From the NCBI RefSeq assembly GCF_001418135.1, contig NZ_LIPQ01000158.1, forward strand, positions 1 to 36,445: a DNA stretch of 36,445 nt, written 5' to 3'. Under the pieces are notes generated by a model, which worked only from the letters and a program-made list of their open reading frames with translations, was not told the origin of the DNA and made no database searches. The stretch is from Streptomyces aureus (lineage in GTDB: Bacteria; Actinomycetota; Actinomycetes; Streptomycetales; Streptomycetaceae). Made by a program: the position numbers and the translations under genes. Shown piece after piece: positions 8,472 through 14,419 of the stretch. Positions within the stretch are counted from its first letter, which is position 1. Every line of letters begins with the position of its first letter.

Positions 8472-9341
8472 GTGGATGAGAACGCTGTCCCCGCAACGCT
8501 CCCGGGAGCCCTCCCCACCGCTCCCTTCGAGGAGCACCAACCGCACCTGCGAGCCGTCGCGTACCGCCTCCTCGGCACCTTCGAGGAGGCGGACGAGGCG
8601 GTGGAGGACGTACGGAGGACCTGGCCGGCCCGGCGCCCCCCGGTCGCCCCGGGCCCGGTCCCGGCCCCGTACGACCCCACCGAGGCCATCGCCCGCGCCT
8701 GCCTGGACCGGCTCCGGTCCCGCGAGACCCACCGCGAGCACCCCTGGGACCCGTGGGACCCCTGGGCCTCGGGCATGCCGAACCACCCGAGCGACCCCGA
8801 GGAACCGCCCCCGCCGACGGCCCTCGACGGACTGACACCCCCGGAACGGCTCGCGTTCGTCCTGCACGACGAGTTCTCCGTCCCGTACGAGCAGATCGCC
8901 CCGCTCGTGGAACGCACCCCGGCCGCCACCCGCCAGCTCGCCGGCCGGGCCCGCTACCGGCTGCGGGAGGCCGAGGAGATGCCGGAGCCGGACCTGCCGC
9001 GCCAGCGGGAGGTCGTCGCGGCCTTCCTGTCGGCCGCGCGGGGCGGCGACGCCGCCGCCGTGCACGACCTCCTCGACCCGAACGTGGTGCTGCGGGCCGA
9101 CGCCACGGCCGAACGGGCCGGGGTGACGAACGTGCACGGCCCCGGGGCGGTCGCCGAGGCGATCGCCCGCCAGGTGAGCACGGCCAGAAAGGCCCTGGTG
9201 GACGGGGCGGCGGGGCTGGCCTGGCCGGCGGAGGGCGACCCGCGGCTCGTGTTCGCCTTCACCGTCCTGGAGAACCGGATCACGGCGATCGACGCCCTGT
9301 CGGACGCGGACCACCTGGGCCGCCTGAAGCTCCAGCTCTGA
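8472..9341 (+). CDS. SigJ/ECF41-like sigma factor with SnoaL-like C-terminal domain, degenerate
   Basis: 289 residues. The N-terminus resembles sigma region 2 of SigJ-type factors (HLRAVAYRLLGTFEEADEAVEDV), but the downstream helix that normally reads QETWLR is replaced by a Pro/Arg-rich stretch (RRTWPARRPPVAPGPVPAP). Region 4 is better preserved: LTPPERLAFVLHDEFSVPYEQIAPLVERTPAATRQLAGRARYRL. After a linker, residues about 180-289 form a SnoaL-like domain (FLSAARGGDAAAVHDLLDPNVVLRADA). The DGGG-type motif usual in ECF41 C-terminal domains is absent (RADATAERAG in its place). The GTG at 8472 has GGAGG about 9 nt upstream. The gene may encode a sigma factor that has lost or altered -10 recognition. 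No neighbouring oxidoreductase or carboxymuconolactone decarboxylase, the usual ECF41 partner, is seen. Confidence 0.75.
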   Translation: MDENAVPATLPGALPTAPFEEHQPHLRAVAYRLLGTFEEADEAVEDVRRTWPARRPPVAPGPVPAPYDPTEAIARACLDRLRSRETHREHPWDPWDPWASGMPNHPSDPEEPPPPTALDGLTPPERLAFVLHDEFSVPYEQIAPLVERTPAATRQLAGRARYRLREAEEMPEPDLPRQREVVAAFLSAARGGDAAAVHDLLDPNVVLRADATAERAGVTNVHGPGAVAEAIARQVSTARKALVDGAAGLAWPAEGDPRLVFAFTVLENRITAIDALSDADHLGRLKLQL

Positions 9342-9393
9342 GACCCTCCGCACCGCGCTCACAGCCGCGGGGCCCCGGTTCACGCCCCCCGGT

Positions 9394-10089
9394 TCACTCC
9401 CCGAGGACGCGCCCCGCACGGGATGCCACATGGGCGGGCGGTACGACGTCGGCGGGCAGCACGGGATCGGTGACCGGCTCACCGAAGGTGGTCACCACGG
9501 GCAGCACCCCGGCCCACAGTCCGAGCGCCGCGTCCTCCGAATCACCGTCGTCCGGCGGCCCGCCGCGGGTCTTCACGGAGGCCTCGGTCAGGTCGAGCGC
9601 GAGCACGGAGGTCGCGGCCAGTTCCTTGCGGCTGGGCTGCCGTACGTACTCCCACTGCCCCGGGGAGCTCTGCTCGGTGAGCGCCCGCAGGCCACGCAGC
9701 TTCTCGTCCGGGTCGGTCACGACGCGCGGGACGCCGTAGACCATCGCACAGCGGTAGTTCACCCCGTGCTCGAAGACGGAACGGGCCAGGACCAGCCCGT
9801 CGACATGGGTGACGGTGACACAGACGGTGGTGCCGGGCGCCTGGACGAGGCTGCGGCTGGCGACGGACCCGTGCAGGTACAGCTGGTCGCCCTCGACGCC
9901 GTACGCGGTGGGCACCACCATCGTCGTCCCGTCGACCGGGACGCCGAGATGACAGAGGAACCCGGCCGCGAGCACGGCGTCCAGATCGGCCCGCCGATGA
10001 CTGCCCTTCTCCCGCATCCGCCGCAACCGGGTCCGCTCGGTGACCACCAGCGCCTCACCCCCGCCGACCGTGTCCGTGCCGCCGCTCAT
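9394..10089 (-). CDS. pyridoxamine 5'-phosphate oxidase family (split-barrel flavin-binding) protein
   Basis: 231 residues with a split beta-barrel pattern typical of small FMN- or F420-binding proteins: LDAVLAAGFLCHLGVPVDG, then VVPTAYGVEGDQLYLHGSVASRSL, a classic stretch of the pyridoxamine oxidase-like superfamily. VCVTVTHVDGLVLARSVFEHGVNYRCAMVYG and the later PGQWEYVRQPSRKELAATSVLALDL also fit the larger actinobacterial subgroup. The ATG at 10089 has AGGGGGA upstream. It converges with the SigJ-like gene (52-bp gap) and is divergent from the small zinc-finger-like ORF at 10267. True pyridoxamine phosphate oxidase activity should not be assumed; many members are flavin reductases or have unknown roles. 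Confidence 0.85.
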   Translation of the reverse strand: MSGGTDTVGGGEALVVTERTRLRRMREKGSHRRADLDAVLAAGFLCHLGVPVDGTTMVVPTAYGVEGDQLYLHGSVASRSLVQAPGTTVCVTVTHVDGLVLARSVFEHGVNYRCAMVYGVPRVVTDPDEKLRGLRALTEQSSPGQWEYVRQPSRKELAATSVLALDLTEASVKTRGGPPDDGDSEDAALGLWAGVLPVVTTFGEPVTDPVLPADVVPPAHVASRAGRVLGE

Positions 10090-10266
10090 GCTTCCCCCTG
10101 GGTTCCTCGACCGACGCAAAAGATCTTCCGGAGTTGTACGACCTCCGGCCGCCGCCCCGCCACCCCCGCCCACCTGTCGGAACGGAAGTCCTCGGTGGCG
10201 ACGGGGTTTCCACCACCGGCGATTCCCGCGTTCTGCCGGTTCGGAGGGGACCGCTAGAGTCGGGCC

Positions 10267-10416
10267 ATGGGGGATCGAACACGTGTGAGGCACTGCAAGC
10301 AGTGCCATCGGCCGCTCGACGAGCGCAGCCGGTGGCGGCGCCCGAAGCGGTTCTGCAGCCGTCGGCACCGCCTGAGGTACTGGGTGGAGGAGATCTTGGA
10401 CGCCGTCCTGAGCTGA
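10267..10416 (+). CDS. 49-residue zinc-ribbon-like protein
   Basis: A short frame from the ATG at 10267 to the TGA at 10414-10416. It encodes a very basic 49-residue protein with Cys10-x-x-Cys13 (RHCKQCHRPL) and Cys30-x3-His34 (KRFCSRRHRLRYW). This spacing could bind one zinc ion in a small treble-clef or ribbon fold. The region before the ATG contains GGAGGGGAC about 20 nt upstream, somewhat far for a ribosome-binding site. The next gene starts 44 nt later on the same strand. I do not recognise a named family; nucleic-acid binding is a guess from charge and motif. Confidence 0.5.
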   Translation: MGDRTRVRHCKQCHRPLDERSRWRRPKRFCSRRHRLRYWVEEILDAVLS

Positions 10417-10460
10417 CGGCTCGCCCCGCTCACAGCACGGCGTGGATACGAGGGGGACGA

Positions 10461-10808
10461 GTGGAACGGATCACCGAGGAACAGGTCGCGCGGCTGAACC
10501 GGTTCGTGCTGGCACGCATCGCTGACGCGGCCTCACTGCAGGACGAGGCCCGCCCCGTGGTCATGGCTCTCCGCATCGCCGCCGGCAAGCAGATTGCGGC
10601 GGTGCTCTTCCACCGCACCTCTTCACCCGCACAGGCGGCGGAGACCGAACTGCACGCGGCCGCCTCGTGGAACCTTCTGGTCGCTCTGGCGGAAGTCTGG
10701 CGGGACCACCCCGATTTCCCCGCCGACGCCGCCATCGAGACGTTCGAGTTCGACAGCGAGACGCCTCTGTCCCCCCTCGACACCGACCCGGCGGACGTGC
10801 CCGGGTAG
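10461..10808 (+). CDS. hypothetical protein, alpha-helical, 115 residues
   Basis: The GTG at 10461 follows an AGGGGGA ribosome-binding sequence by 4-5 nt and gives a 115-residue acidic product. Residues 5-85 look helical (ITEEQVARLNRFVLARIADAA, then PVVMALRIAAGKQIAAVLFHR and AASWNLLVALAEVWRDHPDFP). The C-terminal 25 residues are acidic and Pro-rich. No catalytic motif, signal peptide or membrane segment is present, and I do not recognise the family. It lies immediately left of an integrase-gene remnant and the AICE attachment site. It may be chromosomal, or left over from an older integrated element; the sequence does not decide. Confidence 0.6.
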   Translation: MERITEEQVARLNRFVLARIADAASLQDEARPVVMALRIAAGKQIAAVLFHRTSSPAQAAETELHAAASWNLLVALAEVWRDHPDFPADAAIETFEFDSETPLSPLDTDPADVPG

Positions 10809-10857
10809 GCGCAGGGCATGCACCCGCCGAGCGAGAACGGGATCCGGCACCCGGCGT

Positions 10858-10942
10858 CCCACCCGCCCCCGTGACGGAGACCACAACGGAGACCAAGGAC
10901 AGCCGGGCGGCCCGCGCGCGGCTCCGGCGTCGCATCCGGAAC
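10858..10942 (+). pseudogene. 3' remnant of a second tyrosine integrase gene
   Basis: About 85 bp that match, with roughly a dozen differences, the last 28 codons of the intact integrase at 22501-23904. The reading is PPAPVTETTTETKDSRAAR then ARLRRRIRN, against PPAPVTETTTETTDSRAAR then SRLRRRIR-stop. The stop codon TAA is replaced by AAC here. The match then becomes perfect for 89 bp (terminator plus tRNA fragment). No start, catalytic domain or other part of an integrase exists on this side. This is best explained as what remains of an earlier, related AICE at the same tRNA gene. Confidence 0.75.
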
Positions 10943-11031
10943 ATGAAAAAGCCCCAGGTCACGGCGAGTGAGTCCTGGGGCTGATCCGAGCCGCCTTCGG
11001 GATTCGAACCCGAGACCTACGCATTACGAGT
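10943..11031. repeat. left attachment site: 89-bp direct repeat copy 1
   Basis: Identical over all 89 bp to 23905-23993. It contains, reading right to left, the last 43 nt of tRNA-Thr(CGT) (10989-11031, tRNA positions 32-74, so anticodon loop to 3' end) and the tRNA terminator hairpin with its U-run. The repeat ends inside the anticodon stem, the expected crossover zone for tRNA-targeting tyrosine recombinases. The 5' half of the tRNA is absent here, so this is the fragment-bearing junction (attL in window orientation). Confidence 0.9.
10946..10982 (-). terminator. tRNA-type intrinsic terminator, left copy
   Basis: A 9-bp AGCCCCAGG / CCTGGGGCT stem with a 15-nt loop and U5 on the minus strand. 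It is identical to the terminator behind the intact tRNA at the right end. Confidence 0.7.
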
Positions 11032-11281
11032 TGTCCGATCTTGTTCCGGAGACGTCCGTCACCGTCCGCCGAGGGAGCTACGCCGCTGGCCAGAAGGCTG
11101 AACGGTCGAAGGCGGACGGCGACGGACATCTGCGGACCGCCGTCGGATTGAGACCTCAACTGAGACCGTGCGGGTTGCCACATCGGAGTACCGGCCGCCG
11201 AGCAACGACGATGTGCAGGCTGTCCAGGCGGCTAACAAGCTAGCTCGCCGTTCAGGGCGCCCTCGGCAACAGAGCAGCCAG

Positions 11282-11500
11282 TCAAAAGAGCACACTCTCC
11301 TCGGCCGAACCACCCCGCTCGAAGGGCAAGAACATCACCCCGCCCAGTTCAACCTGCCGTTCGGAGCCGTGACACAGGACCAGGTCCAGGGCCCGATCAC
11401 GAGGTCGCGGGTGCTTGTGGTCAACGATCCTCCGAGTGTCCGGGCTGACAGCCACAGAACGCCGGCAGACGGGGCAAGTGATACGAGGCCATGCGGGCAT
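11282..11500 (-). CDS. small zinc-ribbon-like AICE protein, 72 residues
   Basis: From the ATG at 11500 the minus strand encodes 72 residues with CPVC near the N-terminus (PRITCPVCRRSVAVSPDTRR), then DHKHPRPRD and LVLCHGS. The CPxC...H.HP...CxGS layout recalls small zinc-binding proteins common in actinophages and AICEs. That motif supports this strand over the overlapping plus-strand frame. No strong ribosome-binding site is seen, and the function is unknown. It lies alone in the gene-poor left end of the element. Confidence 0.5.
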   Translation of the reverse strand: MPAWPRITCPVCRRSVAVSPDTRRIVDHKHPRPRDRALDLVLCHGSERQVELGGVMFLPFERGGSAEESVLF

Positions 11501-11658
11501 GACGAAGATCCCTCCGTTGAAGGTGCGGTGCGGTAACGGGCCCGAGAACCGGGATGCGCTTGGAGCGTAGGGCTGCTGACCGACGCCAGCGACGGGTCAC
11601 AACGAGAACTACTCAGCAGCGCGTTCCTGCTGGTGAAAGCCAGTGAAAGAAGTCGAAA

Positions 11659-11697
11659 TGACCAACACTGACCAACCACTGACCAACCACTGACAAA
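11659..11697. repeat. 11-bp direct repeats TGACCAAC(C)AC
   Basis: Four head-to-tail copies: TGACCAACAC (11659-11668), TGACCAACCAC twice (11669-11679 and 11680-11690) and a degenerate TGACAAA (11691-11697). The spacing of 10-11 bp is one helical turn, so the copies would sit on one DNA face, as in protein-binding arrays or iterons. Confidence 0.7.
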
Positions 11698-11918
11698 TGC
11701 CGCTGAGCAGGGCAGGGCAAGGTTGGCCGAATATTGTTCAGTGCTAGCGGATGAACTGGGCGGCGATTCGCAGGCAAGATCCATACCGTGAGGGAGCGAG
11801 GCCAGCACCCCCTCACCAGCAATGTGTAGTGAGACTAGAGCGCGAATGCCTGACGGCTCCAGCGTCGGCGCTGGAACCCGCCACGGTCAGGATCACCGCA
11901 GGTAAGAGCCGTTCTGCG

Positions 11919-11960
11919 CCAGAGTGTTCCGACAGGTAGCCAGAGTGTTCCGACAGGTAG
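11919..11960. repeat. 21-bp perfect tandem duplication
   Basis: Two exact adjacent copies (11919-11939 and 11940-11960) of a unit containing AGAGTGTTCCGACAGGTAG, followed by a partial relative (CCTGTTCCGATCAG). No gene spans it. It could be a protein-binding site in the element's left arm. Confidence 0.75.
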
Positions 11961-12080
11961 TCAACCTGTTCCGATCAGAGCCAACCGCCCCTAGCTCGCC
12001 TCGAAATAGGCCAGCCCCGATTGGCTAGTTCTGCATGCAGGTCGGAGGGAATCAGATCACCCAGGACAGCCTCGGGTGAC

Positions 12081-12118
12081 GCTGAGGGGCCCCACCGCGA
12101 ACGGTGGGACCCCTCAGC
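12081..12118. terminator. terminator hairpin downstream of GNAT gene
   Basis: A long stem GCTGAGGGG-C-CCCACCG / CGGTGGG-A-CCCCTCAGC with a CGAA loop and one C/A mismatch, 16 pairs in all. It lies 33 bp past the stop of the leftward GntR-GNAT operon and probably ends that transcript. Confidence 0.7.
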
Positions 12119-12150
12119 ATCTTGCCCCTGGCAGTGGTCGATAGGCACTG

Positions 12151-12720
12151 TCAGGCTTCGTTGCACCGCGCGGCCGTGCTCACCAGGTCGGTGAACCCAT
12201 GCACCGCACTCGGCATGGCTGAACGTTGAGCGAGCCATCCGGAGACCCGAGGGCCGCCATTGACCGCTCCGCCTTCCGTGACCGTTCGTACATGCTCGAA
12301 CCCATGGCGGAGGTAGTAGGCCTGGAGCGAATTGTTCGTGGTCCACGCGTCGAGCCGGAGCCACTGCGCGCCGGAACGATACGCCCGGTCGCCCGCCCAA
12401 TCGAGCAGACGCCCACCGAGGTCTTGCCCGGCGTGCGTGCGCGCCACGGTCAGCTTGTTCACAAACCGAGACTCCTCCCGAAGCTCCTGCTCCGTCCAGA
12501 GCCCTTCCTCTGCATCCGCGGTCAACGTGATCGTCGCGGCCGTCGCCGACCCGTCACGGACCATGAACACCACTCCGGCCTCGATCGTGGCGAGAAGCCT
12601 GTCGGCCGGGTACGGGCGCTGCCACTGGTCTGAGCCGAGGGCCGTGAGCCACGACGCAGCTTCCTGACGAAACGCGAGCAGAGCATCCAAGTCGTCCGCG
12701 GTCGCCCGCTCGATGATCAC
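12151..12720 (-). CDS. GNAT family N-acetyltransferase
   Basis: 189 residues beginning MIIERATADDLDALLAFRQEAA, a typical GNAT opening. The acetyl-CoA-binding motif A is FVNKLTVARTHAGQDLGGRLLDWAGDRA (family pattern Q-x-x-G-x-G/A near residues 99-104), followed by the motif B helix NNSLQAYYLRHGFEHVRTV. GNAT enzymes move an acetyl group from acetyl-CoA to an amine; the substrate here is unknown. The GTG at 12720 overlaps the stop of the upstream GntR gene (GTGA), so the two are translationally coupled and under the same promoter and repressor. It is the only gene in the element without an obvious mobility role. It could be cargo, or could modify an element protein. Confidence 0.85.
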   Translation of the reverse strand: MIIERATADDLDALLAFRQEAASWLTALGSDQWQRPYPADRLLATIEAGVVFMVRDGSATAATITLTADAEEGLWTEQELREESRFVNKLTVARTHAGQDLGGRLLDWAGDRAYRSGAQWLRLDAWTTNNSLQAYYLRHGFEHVRTVTEGGAVNGGPRVSGWLAQRSAMPSAVHGFTDLVSTAARCNEA

Positions 12721-13490
12721 TGCGGATCGTCCTCCTGCCGAGCGGACAGCGTGCCGATCTCGTAGTTCATCCGGTTCAGGTCACCCCGGAAGGTCGTGAT
12801 CGTGCAGCGGATGACCTTGTCCGCCGAGTAGCCGGTACGAGTCCAGAGCAGCACTGGAACGCCGGCCCCGATGTCGAGCAGCCGCGCCTCGTCCGGCGTG
12901 GGCATCCGGGCCGCGATCTCGTCGAAGTAGCCGATCTGCTCGACGCCGATACCGGCCAGGTACCGAGTCGTCCCCTCGGCGATGTCGCCGGGCTCCGCCA
13001 GTCGAGGAGCCTCCTTCACGAGCCAGTCCGGGTAGTAGGTGGCCTGGGTCGACCACGGCACCTCATCCACGAACCGATGACAGAACCGTAGAACAGCCGT
13101 CGACTCCCGCTCGACCTTGAGTCGCTCCGCCACGTACTTCGTTGCCGGGGTCACCTCCACTCGGAACGTCTGAGTGGGGTGACGGCCGGCGTTGGTGACG
13201 TCGGTGCTGTAGGCGTCACCGTTCTGCGGGAAGGTCAGGTTCTCAAAGCGGGACGCGTTGAGCTCGAACACCTCATGCTTCCGAACCTCGTACCCGAGCC
13301 CTTGGCTCGACGAGATCAGCCCTTCACTGACCAGCATGTTCAGACCGGATCGAACCGTGTTGCGGGACGCGTCGAACCGTCCGGAGAGTTCAGCCTCGGA
13401 GGGGAGTCGAGAGCCCGGCGGGTAGACGCCACTGTCGATCTCACGACGGAGCGCGTCCGCGACCTGTCGGTACTTCGGCTGCTTGTTCAT
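12717..13490 (-). CDS. GntR/UTRA family transcriptional regulator (KorSA-like position)
   Basis: 257 residues. The N-terminal winged helix-turn-helix of the GntR type spans about residues 5-72: YRQVADALRREIDSGVYPPG, then LPSEAELSGRFDASRNTVRSG and LVSEGLISSSQGLGYEV. The rest is a UTRA-type effector domain (FRVEVTPATKYVAERLKVE, WSTQATYYPDWL, then MPTPDEARLLDIGAGVPVLLW). AICEs such as pSAM2 use a GntR-type repressor, KorSA, to silence their transfer and replication functions, and this gene sits where such a repressor would. The ATG at 13490 has a GATGGAG sequence upstream. Two 18-bp operator-like sites lie just upstream (13511-13528 and 13588-13605), which supports autoregulation and control of the divergent genes. 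The ligand is unknown. Confidence 0.88.
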   Translation of the reverse strand: MNKQPKYRQVADALRREIDSGVYPPGSRLPSEAELSGRFDASRNTVRSGLNMLVSEGLISSSQGLGYEVRKHEVFELNASRFENLTFPQNGDAYSTDVTNAGRHPTQTFRVEVTPATKYVAERLKVERESTAVLRFCHRFVDEVPWSTQATYYPDWLVKEAPRLAEPGDIAEGTTRYLAGIGVEQIGYFDEIAARMPTPDEARLLDIGAGVPVLLWTRTGYSADKVIRCTITTFRGDLNRMNYEIGTLSARQEDDPQ

Positions 13491-13510
13491 GACTCCATCA
13501 TGACGCACTC

Positions 13511-13605
13511 GCTCAACTTGTTGGTACATGTAGGCCCCGATCACTTGACGACTCACTGTCCGTGGGTGCAGCATCACTGCATCAGCTTGTACCAACAAGT
13601 TGAGC
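13511..13605. promoter_or_regulatory. paired 18-bp operators flanking a divergent promoter region
   Basis: GCTCAACTTGTTGGTACA at 13511-13528 is exactly reverse-complementary to TGTACCAACAAGTTGAGC at 13588-13605. One copy lies 20-38 nt upstream of the GntR start. The other faces the transfer/replication genes, and its end (TTGAGC, 13600-13605) could be a -35 element for a weak -10 at 13623-13628 (17-nt spacer). Each divergent transcript thus meets the site in the same orientation. The sites are likely targets of the GntR protein. Confidence 0.7.
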
Positions 13606-13979
13606 AAGCGGTGCAGTCCCATTAACTGTGCCCGCTTGCGGCGATATTCCCGCAGGTCGGGCGGCTCTTGGAGTCGCCATAGCCCGGAGGAAAGCCCGCA
13701 GGGGTGAGTACGAAGGCAGCGCTCGTGGCTTGAGAACTGAACAGAGGACGCACCGCAACTCGCACTTGGGGAGAGCGGCCGTCAGACAGACAGCCAACTC
13801 CGCGGCCCTGCTGCGGCCGGTTGCCTCCTCTGCCCGTCCGGCCCCCGCACCTGGGGTGCTGTACGGGCGGGGTTGAGGGGAGCCGGAGGAAGTCCCCCTG
13901 GTTCTAACGGCGAGACCCCCCGGAGCTGGCACTCCGGGGGGTCGGTTCGGGCCGTTCCTGACTGGAAGGAACACACCCA
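13606..13979 (+). promoter_or_regulatory. long untranslated leader of the transfer/replication genes, with hairpin
   Basis: No convincing gene occurs here; an 82-codon GTG frame (13628-13876) shows no family signature. The clearest structure is a perfect 12-bp hairpin GACCCCCCGGAG / CTCCGGGGGGTC (13914-13943, CTGGCA loop), ending 36 nt before the ATG of the next gene. It may act as a terminator, attenuator or RNA stabiliser. Confidence 0.45.
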
Positions 13980-14246
13980 ATGAAGTCCATCGCTGCACTT
14001 CAGGCCGTTGTTACGGCCACCCCGTTCGGCGGCGAGCCGACGAACGGAGAGCTGGACGCGATCGAGAAGGAGATGCCGCTGATCCTGGCGGAGATCGACC
14101 TGCTCGACGTGGAGATCTGGATGCTGGACCGTCCGGCCACCGCGCTGGATGAGCGGCGTGTGCGCCGGGCCCGGAACAGGGTCCTGGACGAGCGCCGCAC
14201 CCTGACCAACCGCGCCGGCCGGACGCTGACCGGCGGTGCCGCATGA
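13980..14246 (+). CDS. DUF6284 family protein
   Basis: 88 residues: a short N-terminal segment (MKSIAALQAVVTATPFGGEP), then two helices, ELDAIEKEMPLILAEIDLLDVEI and LDERRVRRARNRVLDERRTLTN, that could pair as a helical hairpin. The pattern PTxxELDAIExEMPLIxAExxLLD is what I associate with DUF6284, a family found in AICEs and Streptomyces plasmids with no known function. The ATG at 13980 has GGAAGGA about 10 nt upstream. The stop overlaps the next start (ATGA), beginning a chain of four coupled genes to 15620. Confidence 0.8.
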   Translation: MKSIAALQAVVTATPFGGEPTNGELDAIEKEMPLILAEIDLLDVEIWMLDRPATALDERRVRRARNRVLDERRTLTNRAGRTLTGGAA

Positions 14247-14419
14247 ACAACCGCACCTACTGGCTCCTGGTGGCCCTGTCCCTCGCCGTCGAGGTCTGGG
14301 GCATCGCCATCGGCAACCGGGACATCACCGCCGTCGGGTTCTTCCTCGGACTCGGGGTGGCGGTCGTCGCCCGCCTCCTGTACCGCGCCGATCAGTGCGA
14401 GGGCGGTGAGGAAGCGTGA
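14243..14419 (+). CDS. 58-residue membrane protein
   Basis: A short frame from the ATG at 14243, overlapping the DUF6284 stop by ATGA, to the TGA at 14417-14419, which overlaps the next GTG (GTGA). The product is mostly membrane: TYWLLVALSLAVEVWGIAIG (about 5-24) and ITAVGFFLGLGVAVVARLLY (about 28-47), then a short acidic tail EGGEEA. Perfect coupling at both ends supports that it is real. Small membrane proteins at this position fit the Spd (plasmid spread) group that helps AICE DNA move between mycelial compartments. That role is inferred from position and topology only. Confidence 0.75.
   Translation: MNNRTYWLLVALSLAVEVWGIAIGNRDITAVGFFLGLGVAVVARLLYRADQCEGGEEA

Larger units (their letters stand above)
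11501..12080. other. gene-poor left end of the AICE
   Basis: No convincing gene is seen on either strand between the zinc-ribbon ORF and the GNAT terminator. The base composition is visibly less GC-rich than its surroundings. The only structures are an 11-bp phased repeat at 11659-11697 and a 21-bp tandem duplication at 11919-11960. The stretch from 11032 to 11281, next to the left attachment site, likewise has no supported gene and may hold integrase or Xis arm sites. Confidence 0.5.

Noticed and set aside
11168..11536. Plus-strand 122-residue ORF
   Set aside because: It overlaps the minus-strand ORF with a coherent Cys/His motif and shows no family signature itself.
11335..11808. Minus-strand 157-residue ORF in the AICE left end
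   Set aside because: Its composition is Ser/Pro/Cys-rich without helices or motifs, typical of a shadow frame, and it overlaps the repeat array.
13628..13876. 82-codon GTG ORF in the leader
   Set aside because: No ribosome-binding site or family pattern; it is more likely an untranslated leader.
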